Positions 32,202 through 40,407 of a stretch of DNA of 40,551 bases are shown here, in pieces. The notes below the pieces were generated by a model that ran no database searches, was not told where the DNA came from, and saw only the letters and a program-made list of their open reading frames with translations. Origin of the DNA: Flavobacteriales bacterium (GTDB lineage: Bacteria; Bacteroidota; Bacteroidia; Flavobacteriales_D; Crocinitomicaceae). Position numbers and translations under genes: made by a program. The stretch is taken from assembly GCA_947505255.1 (NCBI GenBank), contig CANNKP010000006.1:1-40551 (forward strand), in the 5' to 3' direction. Each line of letters opens with the position of its first letter. Within the stretch, counting starts at the first letter, position 1.

Positions 32202-33935
32202 TTATTCGATCAATAATTTTCTAGACCATTCCATGTGTTGACTTTTCATTCGAAGAATAAAGTATCCACTTGGAATCTCACTTATGTCAAGCGTCATCTT
32301 TGTAGAATTTGTCCAATCCCATTCTTTAACAATTCTACCTGTTAAATCTGTTAATTGAACATGTTCGAAATCCGTATCTTGATTAATCTCTATCGTGACA
32401 GTTTCTGACGCTGGATTAGGGTAAATGTTCCAGTTAATAAGATTAGTCTCTGTTATTCCCAAGTAAACAGCATAATTAGTTGATGTATAAACACAACCAA
32501 AAGAATCTGCTATAGCAACTGAATAGTTACCTGTAATCATTGCTGCAATTGTATCATTAGTCTGACCATTAATTTCAAAAGCATTTAGATTCCATTGAAT
32601 CGTGAAGCCAGATGGGACATTGTTTGCGATTAATTCTCCATTTGAGCCAATAGAAATTGTTGGATTAACTGAAGGATTACAATATACAGCTGTCATTGTG
32701 TCTGAGAAACTAACACAGCCAGTATTGTTAATAGCAATTACATGATAAACACCTGATTGAGGCACAACATAAGAAGTCGTGGTTGCACCATTTATTGGAC
32801 TATCATTGAAATACCATTGGTATCCATAACCTAAATCAGGAGTTGATAATGTATGCGTTGGACTATCATAAGAAACTATTGGCGTTGGCGGATAACCATA
32901 AACATGCACAGTATCTGCAGAAATTACTATTGGACTCGGATTAATAACTTGATGCGTTATTGAATAAGAAATAGAAGAAGTTCCAGCGGTGCAACCTCCA
33001 CAACCAGTCAAGTTTAAAGTATGATCTCCCATGTAATCGTCACCAAAAAAAGCAATTTCACCAGCTGTGTCATCTGCTTCCCAAATTTCAATCAAATAGA
33101 TATTTGCTGGGTTTAGAACAATACTTGTTGGCCAACTTACTGGAGGATTAGTATCCATAATTATTGTGGATTGATAGATTGGATTGCCATTTTCCTTTAA
33201 AATAAAAAACGCATCTGCACTTTCAAATGAAGGGAAACCACCGCCATAATTACTCATTGAATTTATCGTAACACTCGTCAACGTGTAGACATCAACAATT
33301 GCAAGGTTATCAAAAGCTTGATATTGCACTAAATAATCACCAGGAACATTGTAAATTTGAGGAACTGGATTCTCTACTGTTGAAGTGTTCCCATTTCCAA
33401 AATTCCATGTGTAAGCGAGTAAACCTGGGTTGTTATTCGTAAAATCTACCGTTATTGGCGAGCATCCAGCAGCACCTGTCATAGAAAAACCTGTATTAGA
33501 AGTGATGACATTGCTTGGTAAAATTTCTAAATATATTTGAAAAACAAACGGATAATTATTTAGCACAGTTAAATCTGCAAGCACTGTAACATCTACGGCA
33601 TATTGCCCAGCTAATAAAGGCGTCCCACTGATGTTTACACATCCATATTGACTTACTTGTGGGTTATAATCACAGTTTGAAGCAAAATTGCTACACTGCC
33701 AACTCAAACCTACTGGTAAAGAAACTGAAAGTATATGGAAATTAGTAAAATCATAGCCCATAGTATCTAATGGCATGAAAAAAGTCACGTCTGTGCCGTA
33801 GGTTTGACCTACATTGCCTGTTGGCAAAGTATCTGGGTATATCCCAGTTTGGTTTTGCGAATAGTCGATGGTGCAAACTTGTGAAAAGCTATTTAATGAA
33901 AGAAACAATAACAGCGTAGTGTAAATTTTTTGCAT
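32202..33935 (-). CDS. Secreted T9SS type A cargo with PKD domain
   Basis: 577 residues, signal peptide MQKIYTTLLLFLSLNSFSQ. A PKD domain covers about 155-225 (AGCSPITVDFTNNNPGLLAY, then TWNFGNGNTST, then VPGDYLVQYQAFD). A second Ig-like module around 355-420 has YQWYFNDSPINGATTTSYVV. The sorting domain is the last ~75 residues: WNIYPNPASETVTIEI, VQLTDLTGRIVKEW, IPSGYFILRM. No enzyme domain is visible. It is likely a surface or secreted structural or adhesive protein. Single-gene unit, convergent with the amidohydrolase genes. Confidence 0.9.
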   Translation of the reverse strand: MQKIYTTLLLFLSLNSFSQVCTIDYSQNQTGIYPDTLPTGNVGQTYGTDVTFFMPLDTMGYDFTNFHILSVSLPVGLSWQCSNFASNCDYNPQVSQYGCVNISGTPLLAGQYAVDVTVLADLTVLNNYPFVFQIYLEILPSNVITSNTGFSMTGAAGCSPITVDFTNNNPGLLAYTWNFGNGNTSTVENPVPQIYNVPGDYLVQYQAFDNLAIVDVYTLTSVTINSMSNYGGGFPSFESADAFFILKENGNPIYQSTIIMDTNPPVSWPTSIVLNPANIYLIEIWEADDTAGEIAFFGDDYMGDHTLNLTGCGGCTAGTSSISYSITHQVINPSPIVISADTVHVYGYPPTPIVSYDSPTHTLSTPDLGYGYQWYFNDSPINGATTTSYVVPQSGVYHVIAINNTGCVSFSDTMTAVYCNPSVNPTISIGSNGELIANNVPSGFTIQWNLNAFEINGQTNDTIAAMITGNYSVAIADSFGCVYTSTNYAVYLGITETNLINWNIYPNPASETVTIEINQDTDFEHVQLTDLTGRIVKEWDWTNSTKMTLDISEIPSGYFILRMKSQHMEWSRKLLIE

Positions 33936-34054
33936 AAAAAGTTAGATTTTAAAAGCTAAAAATACAATTATATTTTTATAATTGATTGAATACGTTATTA
34001 AAAATAATACAGATTTAGACTATTTTTAAACTTGTAATTCTTGTGTATTTTTTC

Positions 34055-34062
34055 TAATTTTG
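34055..34062 (+). promoter_or_regulatory. -7 box of the superoxide dismutase gene
   Basis: TAATTTTG fits TAnnTTTG, with a TTG-containing word (34031-34035) about 19-20 bp upstream as a possible -33 element. The leader to the ATG at 34108 would be about 40 bases. Confidence 0.6.
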
Positions 34063-34107
34063 ATTCATTCAAAATAAGGATTTATTAATTTTTAAAACAT
34101 AGAAAAC

Positions 34108-34707
34108 ATGGCTTTCGAATTATCAAATTTACCATATGCATACGATGCTTTAGAGCCTCATATTGATGCTAGAACAATGGAAATACACCATTCAAAACAT
34201 CACCAGGCTTATACCACAAATCTGAATGCTGCAATCGCTGGGACAGATTTAGAAGGTAAATCAATTGAAGAAATATTAGTTGCTGGAAAAGACAAGCCAG
34301 CTGTTCGAAATAATGGTGGAGGTTTTTGGAACCATAATTTATTTTGGGAAATCATGTCACCAAATGCTGGTGGAGAGCCAACAGGTGATTTATTAAATGC
34401 TATTAATACTTCATTTGGTTCATTCGCTGCTTTTAAAGACGAATTTGCAAAAGCTGGAGCAACACGTTTTGGTTCAGGTTGGGCTTGGTTATGCGTAGAA
34501 GGAGGAAAATTAGTAGTTTGTTCTACTGCCAACCAAGATAATCCATTAATGGGTGAAGGTTGCAATGGGACTCCAATTCTAGCAATGGATGTATGGGAAC
34601 ATGCTTACTATTTGCATTATCAAAATCGTAGACCAGATTATATTAACGCTTTTTTTAATGTAATTAATTGGGAAGTTGTGGCTAAGAAATTTGCTGCTGC
34701 AATCTAA
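34108..34707 (+). CDS. sodA: Superoxide dismutase, Mn/Fe family (Mn-type signature)
   Basis: 199 residues. Metal ligands are His in [10 protein letters not shown] (about 30), His in WNHNLFW (about 77), Asp in AMDVWEH and the following His (about 161 and 165). Outer-sphere residues point to Mn: the residue three before the second ligand Asn-His is Gly rather than Gln, and the late Gln is present in TANQDNPLM. Cambialistic Mn/Fe use is known in Bacteroidota, so metal preference is not certain. The enzyme removes superoxide in the cytoplasm; there is no signal peptide. It has its own promoter and terminator. Confidence 0.95.
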   Translation: MAFELSNLPYAYDALEPHIDARTMEIHHSKHHQAYTTNLNAAIAGTDLEGKSIEEILVAGKDKPAVRNNGGGFWNHNLFWEIMSPNAGGEPTGDLLNAINTSFGSFAAFKDEFAKAGATRFGSGWAWLCVEGGKLVVCSTANQDNPLMGEGCNGTPILAMDVWEHAYYLHYQNRRPDYINAFFNVINWEVVAKKFAAAI

Positions 34708-34727
34708 TAATTTAAAAGTTATTGTGA

Positions 34728-34757
34728 AAGGGGATGATTATTCATCCTCTTTTTTTG
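34728..34757 (+). terminator. Terminator of sodA
   Basis: Stem around ggggatga / tcatcctc (34728-34737 with 34742-34751, one G-T pair), loop ttat, followed by a T-run to 34756. A possible upstream start for the next gene (34734) lies inside this hairpin and is rejected. Confidence 0.88.
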
Positions 34758-34802
34758 TGCCATTTTTTTGTTTTTGCGTTACAGTTTGCAAAAAGTAGAA
34801 AT

Positions 34803-35672
34803 ATGAAGAAAATGACTTTCTATACATTGTTGAGCTTGTTAAGTTTTACATGGATAATAATGGGTTTTAAACCTGCTGAGGAAATTATTGATTTAAAAAC
34901 GGCTATTGCCAATAAAATAATTACCGTTGAATTTATCTCAACTGGCGCTTATTCAGGTGAATCTCTGATGATGAAAGTGAAGAATTTAAATGCCAAGAAA
35001 TTGAATATTCGAATCAGTGCCGGAACATATTTTGATGCTCCAAATGATGATGAACAAAACCTAATAATTCCTCAAGAGGATTTACTTGTTATTGAACCAA
35101 AAGCAACAAAAGAGAAATTATTAAACGGATTTTGTACAAACATGAAAAATGCGGCTCCTAATAGTGGCGAACATTTCATCCTTGGGACTATTAACATCAA
35201 AGGTATGGCTGATTTTTTAGGGATCATTAAAGGAAAAAAAATGGAAAATTATACCGTGCAATCAGCGATATGGGCATTAACCGATCAGGAGCCCGTTTCA
35301 AACATAGATGGAGGAAATACTGCTGAGGTTGATGTGTTACGAAAAGAACTTTTTAAAATTACTGGACAAAAAGAAACGTGGTATAAATCAAGACAAGCAT
35401 ATGTCGTAAATGAAGATAGACAAATCAATACGGAAACGTTAACTATAAATGGTAAATTGAATTTTCAAACAATAAAAGGAGCTGCTATTCACGAAGAAAT
35501 TTATGATTCAGAAGGCAAAATGCTTTTTAAATTATCTGAAACAATTGCCAAATTAGGAGGTGATGTTGGATACGAATTTAACCTTAAAGTTAAGGGTTGG
35601 AAAAAAGGAAATTATGAAATCCGATTAATGGATGGGACTAAATTGGTTAAGAAATTTGATTTTATCGTTTAA
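34803..35672 (+). CDS. Secreted protein of unknown function
   Basis: 289 residues from ATG 34803 (MKKMTFYTLLSLLSFTWIIMGFKPAEE), an N-terminal signal sequence cleaved near residue 22. The mature part has a beta-rich first half (ITVEFISTGAYSGESLMMKVKNL, then LNIRISAGTYFDAPNDDEQN), a middle TVQSAIWALTD pattern that recalls thioester-like or TQXA-type modules only weakly, and a C-terminal beta-sandwich ending GNYEIRLMDGTKLVKKFDF that looks like a short carbohydrate-binding or FlgD-type fold. I do not recognise a family. Its stop codon overlaps that of the convergent NifU-like gene inside GTTTAAAC. Confidence 0.72.
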   Translation: MKKMTFYTLLSLLSFTWIIMGFKPAEEIIDLKTAIANKIITVEFISTGAYSGESLMMKVKNLNAKKLNIRISAGTYFDAPNDDEQNLIIPQEDLLVIEPKATKEKLLNGFCTNMKNAAPNSGEHFILGTINIKGMADFLGIIKGKKMENYTVQSAIWALTDQEPVSNIDGGNTAEVDVLRKELFKITGQKETWYKSRQAYVVNEDRQINTETLTINGKLNFQTIKGAAIHEEIYDSEGKMLFKLSETIAKLGGDVGYEFNLKVKGWKKGNYEIRLMDGTKLVKKFDFIV

Positions 35673-35929
35673 ACAAAACTTGGCAAATTGATTGCTTCAA
35701 CTGATTTAATTTCTGGTGCAATTTTTTTAATTGATTCTTCTAATCCAGCTTTTAAAGTCATTAAGCTCATTGAACAATCACTACAGGCGCCCAATAAACG
35801 AACTTTAACTATTCCATCATCAGTTATTTCAACCAATTCCATGTCACCACCATCGGCAATAAGAAACGGACGTAATTCTTCTAATGAAATATTGATTTTT
35901 ACAGTTAATTCTTCTTTGTTCAATTTCAT
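35669..35929 (-). CDS. NifU C-terminal-domain (Nfu-type) Fe-S protein
   Basis: 86 residues consisting only of the NifU C-terminal domain. RPFLIADGGDMELVEI is the conserved entry and GACSDCSMS carries the Cys49-x2-Cys52 pair that binds a bridging Fe-S cluster in a dimer. It should act as a cytoplasmic Fe-S carrier. Its ATG overlaps the end of the mrp gene by four bases (ATGA), so the two are translationally coupled and probably work together in cluster delivery. Confidence 0.94.
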   Translation of the reverse strand: MKLNKEELTVKINISLEELRPFLIADGGDMELVEITDDGIVKVRLLGACSDCSMSLMTLKAGLEESIKKIAPEIKSVEAINLPSFV

Positions 35930-37014
35930 AGTTCTTGTTTCTGAATTACGTTTGGCTTTGCAACTTTAACGTTTTCAACAAAAATACGAACTAATTCATC
36001 AAATGCTTCTGAAGTTGAAGTGTTTTCTTGAAAAACTGCTGGTTTCCCTACATCGCCTGCTTCTCGAACACTTTGCACAAGTGGAATATGTCCTAAGAAA
36101 GGCACATTCATTCCTTCAGCTAAATTTTTAGCACCGTCTCTACCAAAAATATAATAGTTGTTTTCTGGCAATTCTGCGGGTGTAAACCACGCCATATTTT
36201 CTACAATCCCAATAATTGGAACGTTGATTGAATCCATTTTAAACATATTCACGCCTCTTCGTGCATCAGCTAATGCCACTTCTTGGGGTGTAGAAACGAT
36301 TACGACTCCATCCAACGGAACAGTTTGAACAAGTGATAAATGGATATCTCCCGTTCCTGGAGGTAAATCAATTAATAGGTAATCTAATTCGCCCCAATAA
36401 GCATCGGTAAACATTTGTGTTAAAGCTTTGGCTGCCATTGGCCCTCTCCAAACAACTGCATTGTCTTTCTCTGTGAAAAAACCAATGGAAAGAAGTTTGA
36501 TTCCGTAACTCATAACTGGGTTGATTTTTTGCGCACCCTCAACATCAATCATTGTTGGACGCTCATTTACAACATCAAACATAGTTGGCATTGATGGTCC
36601 ATATATATCCGCATCAACAATTCCTACCTTATAACCTGCTTTTGCTAGTCCACCAGCTAAATTTGCCGTAACAGTAGATTTCCCAACTCCACCTTTACCC
36701 GATGCAATTGCAATAATGTGTTTTACTTCAGGCAATATTTTCCGTCGTACTTGTTTAGACTCAGTTGGAATTCCTTTTACAAGGCAATTAACACTAGTTT
36801 CTTTTCCAAAAACACGTTTCAAATTGAATTCTACTGCTTCTTGCATGCGTTTTTTAGAATGCATGGCAGGATTCGATACATGAACTGTAAGTTGAATTAT
36901 TCCATCACTTATTATTAGTTCTTCAACTAAGTTTAATGAAACGATGTCTTTTTTATAATCAGGTTCAATAATTGAACCTAGCACTTCTAATATATTTTCT
37001 CTTGTCAAATCCAT
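35926..37014 (-). CDS. mrp: Mrp/NBP35 (ApbC) family Fe-S carrier ATPase
   Basis: 362 residues from ATG 37012-37014 (MDLTRENILEV). The N-terminal MIP18-like (DUF59) domain covers about 1-85. The deviant Walker A GKGGVGKST is at 106-114, followed by DADIYGPSMP, LLIDLPPGTGD and VSTPQEVALADARRG of the ParA/MRP fold. The C-x2-C pair that holds the cluster in the classical Mrp is absent: the region reads ENMAWFTPAELPENNYYIFG. The adjacent NifU-like protein might supply the cysteines (inference). A longer start at 37032 lies inside the -7 box and is less likely. Confidence 0.95.
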   Translation of the reverse strand: MDLTRENILEVLGSIIEPDYKKDIVSLNLVEELIISDGIIQLTVHVSNPAMHSKKRMQEAVEFNLKRVFGKETSVNCLVKGIPTESKQVRRKILPEVKHIIAIASGKGGVGKSTVTANLAGGLAKAGYKVGIVDADIYGPSMPTMFDVVNERPTMIDVEGAQKINPVMSYGIKLLSIGFFTEKDNAVVWRGPMAAKALTQMFTDAYWGELDYLLIDLPPGTGDIHLSLVQTVPLDGVVIVSTPQEVALADARRGVNMFKMDSINVPIIGIVENMAWFTPAELPENNYYIFGRDGAKNLAEGMNVPFLGHIPLVQSVREAGDVGKPAVFQENTSTSEAFDELVRIFVENVKVAKPNVIQKQEL

Positions 37015-37019
37015 TACCT

Positions 37020-37027
37020 CAAAATTA
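37020..37027 (-). promoter_or_regulatory. -7 box of mrp, apparently leaderless
   Basis: TAATTTTG on the minus strand is followed by only five bases before the ATG at 37014, so the transcript should begin at or next to the start codon, as for glyS. Confidence 0.5.
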
Positions 37028-37032
37028 AGCAT

Positions 37033-37059
37033 AAAAAAAGGTTGTCAATGCGACAACCT
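37033..37059 (-). terminator. Terminator of the 37080-37691 lipoprotein gene
   Basis: Stem aggttgtc (37039-37046) / gacaacct (37052-37059). On the minus strand it is followed by a seven-T run (37033-37039 as A on the plus strand), 20 bp after the lipoprotein stop and just upstream of the mrp promoter. Confidence 0.85.
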
Positions 37060-37079
37060 CTTTTCAATTTTATAAAAAT

Positions 37080-37691
37080 TTATTTACTTGGCTTGAACGA
37101 TTGAATTGATTTTGCCATTAATTCAATTATCATTTTTTCATTTCCTTCATCTCGACTTCTTAATTCATATGTTATGCCATTGATAACCTTTTGACCATAA
37201 ACATGATACGAATTGTGTTTCACACCAACTTTAGAAGAAGCATTTTTTAATCCTTTTACAATCAATATGCGCTCATAAACTATTAAATCTTTTTCGTCAA
37301 TTAAATAATTGATTTTGAAAATTTCTTGTTTTTTCAGTTCTTTCTTTTTGTATTCAACCATATCAGTATAGTCTCCGTAATCTTCGATATGAAGGTTGAA
37401 ATTTGGACCTACTTCAATATCCCAAAGAAAATTACCCTCGGCATGTATAACTTCAGGTTTTGTTGATGCGCCAATATTTGCGGTTTCATCCGGCAACATA
37501 ATGGTTGCTGGAATATTGAATTCTTTTAAACTAATACCTCTAAATTCATAATAATCCTCATCAAGAGTAATTGTATCTTTCCCAGAATTTTCTGTATCAC
37601 CTGAACTTCCGCAAGATGAAATGCTCAGAATAATAAATAAAATTATAAGTGGTGAAAAGGACAAAATGCGCTTAGGAGTTATTTTTTTCAT
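37080..37691 (-). CDS. Lipoprotein of unknown function
   Basis: 203 residues from ATG 37689-37691 (MKKITPKRILSFSPLIILFIILSISSC), a lipoprotein signal with lipobox ISSC. The mature part opens with a Gly/Ser linker (GSSGDTENSG) typical of lipoproteins carried to the outer membrane, then a beta-rich region with DDEYYEFRGISLKEF-like and FLWDIEVGPNFNLHIEDYGD segments. No family recognised. The alternative ATG at 37724 adds eleven residues ahead of the signal and is less likely given the -7 box at 37734-37741. Single-gene unit with its own terminator. Confidence 0.75.
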   Translation of the reverse strand: MKKITPKRILSFSPLIILFIILSISSCGSSGDTENSGKDTITLDEDYYEFRGISLKEFNIPATIMLPDETANIGASTKPEVIHAEGNFLWDIEVGPNFNLHIEDYGDYTDMVEYKKKELKKQEIFKINYLIDEKDLIVYERILIVKGLKNASSKVGVKHNSYHVYGQKVINGITYELRSRDEGNEKMIIELMAKSIQSFKPSK

Positions 37692-37733
37692 TTGATTTAA
37701 ACTTTCTAAATAGATTGTAATCATTTGCTTTCA

Positions 37734-37741
37734 CAAATATA
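37734..37741 (-). promoter_or_regulatory. -7 box of the 37080-37691 lipoprotein gene
   Basis: TATATTTG on the minus strand, with a TTTG word 22 bp upstream (plus-strand around 37764-37767) as a possible -33 element. Leader about 40 bases. Confidence 0.62.
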
Positions 37742-37778
37742 AAAGATTTTTACTTCTATTTTTCAAACAAAATGCGTC

Positions 37779-37786
37779 TATCTTTG
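37779..37786 (+). promoter_or_regulatory. -7 box of the MerR-family gene
   Basis: TATCTTTG fits TAnnTTTG and lies 79 bp before the ATG at 37866. The long leader could hold regulatory sequence. Confidence 0.5.
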
Positions 37787-37865
37787 TTTTAAATTAAATG
37801 AATTTTGTTTTTCTACATTAATTAAATTGAATAGGATTCGTTGATACCATTTTCTTAACATTATT

Positions 37866-38735
37866 ATGGCTGAATATAAAATAAAAGATCTTGAGATTTT
37901 AACAGGAATCAAAGCTCACACTTTGAGGATTTGGGAGAAGAGATATGGGTTAGTTTCTCCAGAAAGAACAGATACTTTGATTCGTACTTATACTGATAAT
38001 GAACTTTCTATTTTGTTGAACGTTGCCATGCTAAATAAAAGTGGGATTAAAATTTCCAAAATAGCAACAATGAATTCAGCTCAAATATCAGATAAAGTTT
38101 GGGAGCTAAATTCAACACCCTCTTCAGATTATTCTACTGAAAAATTAATATTAGCCTTATTAGAATTAAATGAATTTTTATTCAAAGAAACACTTCAAAA
38201 ATTAATTGATGAAGTAGGATTAGAAAAAACTTTTTCAGACACATTAGTTCCTTTTTTGGGTAGAATTGGAGTTATGTGGCTTGTAAAAACGATAAATACT
38301 ACTCAGGAGCATTTTATTTCAAATTTAATTAGACAGAAAGTAATTTCTGAAATTGACAAGTTGCCATTGCCAAAAAGTACAGATGCTCCTATCATGTTGT
38401 TTTTACCTGAGCATGAATGGCATGAATTAGGATTACTATTTTACCAATATGTTCTGCGCAGTAAGGGGATTCCAACGATTTATTTTGGCCAAAGCTTACC
38501 ATATGATTCATTAATAGAATGCATTGAGCAAATTAATCCCAAAGCCTTGGTGACATCTCTATTAACTGGAGTAGATGAGAAGTTTATAACGTCATACTTT
38601 AAACAATTGAAGAAAGAATCAAAGGGTCTTCCGATATACGCAGGTGGTTATCAAATCAACATGCATATAGAGATTTTGAAAAATGAAGTTGTTGAAATAA
38701 AAGAAATTTCAGATATTCATACAAAAATCAAGTAA
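37866..38735 (+). CDS. MerR-family regulator with B12-binding domain (CarH/LitR-like)
   Basis: 289 residues in three parts. The MerR DNA-binding domain is at 1-70 (LTGIKAHTLRIWEKRYGL, then RTYTDNEL). A four-helix B12-binding cap follows at about 92-165, with the W-x9-EH motif: Trp138 then Glu148-His149 (MWLVKTINTTQEHF). The Rossmann B12-binding domain (about 174-289) has ExHxxG as E184-W-H186-E-L-G189. In CarH these are the adenosylcobalamin contacts of a light-controlled repressor. Here all are present, so light sensing is plausible though unproven. No carotenoid gene is adjacent. The 3' end overlaps the convergent 136-residue gene by 8 bp. Confidence 0.9.
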   Translation: MAEYKIKDLEILTGIKAHTLRIWEKRYGLVSPERTDTLIRTYTDNELSILLNVAMLNKSGIKISKIATMNSAQISDKVWELNSTPSSDYSTEKLILALLELNEFLFKETLQKLIDEVGLEKTFSDTLVPFLGRIGVMWLVKTINTTQEHFISNLIRQKVISEIDKLPLPKSTDAPIMLFLPEHEWHELGLLFYQYVLRSKGIPTIYFGQSLPYDSLIECIEQINPKALVTSLLTGVDEKFITSYFKQLKKESKGLPIYAGGYQINMHIEILKNEVVEIKEISDIHTKIK

Positions 38736-39138
38736 TAATTACTCCTTTTTTTCCGAGAATAACAATTTCCTTCATTTTACTTAAAGAAATTGTTTCTGGC
38801 AGGAAAATATATTTTTTATCATACATTACATCATTTACCCAAAAACTTACAAGAAATTCATTCGCTAAACCAAAGACTTCTTCCATTATCGGCTCAATTT
38901 TAGCCGCTTCATTTGGGAGCATAACTTCAATACAATGTCGAAGAGTAGATGTTTTAACACGTTCTCCCGTATTTGCATTTTCGCCATAACCAGTGCTAGT
39001 TATGATAATGCCTTCCATGATATCATCACGAAGATTTAATAAATAAACATTGAAGATTTCGATATTTTCTTCATTGAAATCTTGTACAACTGCAACGCCA
39101 ACATTTTCAACCTTTGGCCCAAATAATCCTTCTTTCAT
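38728..39138 (-). CDS. Conserved small protein, unknown function
   Basis: 136 residues, no signal peptide or membrane helix. The sequence alternates strands and helices (VENVGVAVVQDFNEENIEIFNVYLLN is at the start, then EGIIITSTGYGENANTGERV, then KYIFLPETISLSKM). I recall similar short proteins in Bacteroidota without known function. It begins 15 bp after the serine hydrolase gene on the same strand and may be co-transcribed with it and lipB. Its stop overlaps the end of the convergent MerR-type gene by 8 bp. Confidence 0.75.
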   Translation of the reverse strand: MKEGLFGPKVENVGVAVVQDFNEENIEIFNVYLLNLRDDIMEGIIITSTGYGENANTGERVKTSTLRHCIEVMLPNEAAKIEPIMEEVFGLANEFLVSFWVNDVMYDKKYIFLPETISLSKMKEIVILGKKGVIIT

Positions 39139-39153
39139 TCTTAATAATTCTTT

Positions 39154-40407
39154 TTATGAAGCTAATTTTCTACCTAAGCGAAGAAATTTAAAAAAATCCG
39201 TTGGATGACCAATTTTGGCTTCATTTCGTTTGTAGTAATCTTTGTTTTTCTTTTGCTCTTCAGGAATTACAAAGTTATCGTTTCGTTTTAATCCAAGGCG
39301 GACTATCACCAAATTTTCAGTTGGAATAGAAATAATATATTGACCTTTAATTCCTCTACAATAATAAATTGGATTTTTTTCTCCCTGATAGGTCCAAATA
39401 TGTAAGCCATAACGCTTATTTGGCACATTTTCCTCTGTGGTTAAATTCGGGATTTTACACAGCTCTTTCATATACCACAGTGGAATAACTTGTTGTTTAC
39501 CGTATCTTCCTTCTTGTAAAATTAATTTACCAAGTCGTCCAAAATCACGGGCAGTTGCATATAAACAACAAAATGATTTTTCATCTCCGTTTTCCTTATC
39601 AAGACTCCAGTAAGCTTCATGCTCAGTGCCGATTCGATTCCAAATTTTTTCTTGTGTATATTCTGAAACACTTTTCCCTGTTGCTTTTTCAACAATAAAA
39701 CCTAGAAGTTGAGAATTCCCACTTTGATAATTAAAAGCTTTGCCTGGAGGTGTAATTGCTTTTTGACGAGTGACTAATCTATAAAGATTGGACCCATAAT
39801 AGGATTCAGCATTGTCAGACAAAGGATTTGATGCGCTTTCCTCCCAATCCAAACCAGACGACATCATCAGTAAATGACGAATAGTTATTTTTTCTTTCCC
39901 ATTTGTGCTGAATTCAGGAATATAATTGAATACAGGTTCGTCTAAGCTTTTAATTTTGCCTTCATCAACTGCAATTCCGACTAACAAAGCAACAACGGTT
40001 TTGGCAGCTGAAAAAGAATTTGAAACAGTATTTATAGCATGTTTATCAAAGTATTTTTCATAAACAATAGAGTCACCTTTGAAAACTAAAAATGCACGCG
40101 TTTCTAAGTTATTCATGAAGCTTAAATCAAGCGCTGATGGCTGTTTTTTGTTAAAATTTGCAGAAGGAATCCATTGAATAGTGGAATCTGATTTTGCCAG
40201 TGTAGTACGAGGAAAAATGTCTAGTTCATATATACTTGGACCAGATTGCCCTGCCAAATAGGTATGTCGAATGCCCTTATAAATGTAAAATCTACCTGAC
40301 AGAATAATAAAAATATTTGCGAAAATGATTACAGCTAAAACAGTAAATAAAAAAAAACGAACTGTTTTTTTCAAAAGGCCAATTATTTTATTCGGAGTAG
40401 ATGCCAT
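39154..40407 (-). CDS. Membrane-anchored serine hydrolase (beta-lactamase class C-like)
   Basis: 417 residues. One N-terminal helix (about 16-37) anchors it, with the catalytic domain outside. The nucleophile motif S-x-x-K is SAAK at 133-136 (SFSAAKTVVALLVG), followed by the conserved region IPEFSTNGKEKITIRHLLMMSSGLDW, and a YQSGNSQLLG segment that takes the place of the second catalytic Tyr. This family includes esterases, DD-peptidases and D-aminopeptidases, and drug resistance cannot be inferred. The start ATG overlaps lipB by 20 bp. Confidence 0.92.
   Translation of the reverse strand: MASTPNKIIGLLKKTVRFFLFTVLAVIIFANIFIILSGRFYIYKGIRHTYLAGQSGPSIYELDIFPRTTLAKSDSTIQWIPSANFNKKQPSALDLSFMNNLETRAFLVFKGDSIVYEKYFDKHAINTVSNSFSAAKTVVALLVGIAVDEGKIKSLDEPVFNYIPEFSTNGKEKITIRHLLMMSSGLDWEESASNPLSDNAESYYGSNLYRLVTRQKAITPPGKAFNYQSGNSQLLGFIVEKATGKSVSEYTQEKIWNRIGTEHEAYWSLDKENGDEKSFCCLYATARDFGRLGKLILQEGRYGKQQVIPLWYMKELCKIPNLTTEENVPNKRYGLHIWTYQGEKNPIYYCRGIKGQYIISIPTENLVIVRLGLKRNDNFVIPEEQKKNKDYYKRNEAKIGHPTDFFKFLRLGRKLAS

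Noticed and set aside
34209-34565. 118-codon minus-strand frame inside sodA
   Set aside because: It is the complement of conserved superoxide dismutase codons; a shadow frame.
34734-34802. Upstream extension of the secreted-protein gene at 34803
   Set aside because: Its start would lie in the sodA terminator hairpin, and the extra residues hide the signal peptide.
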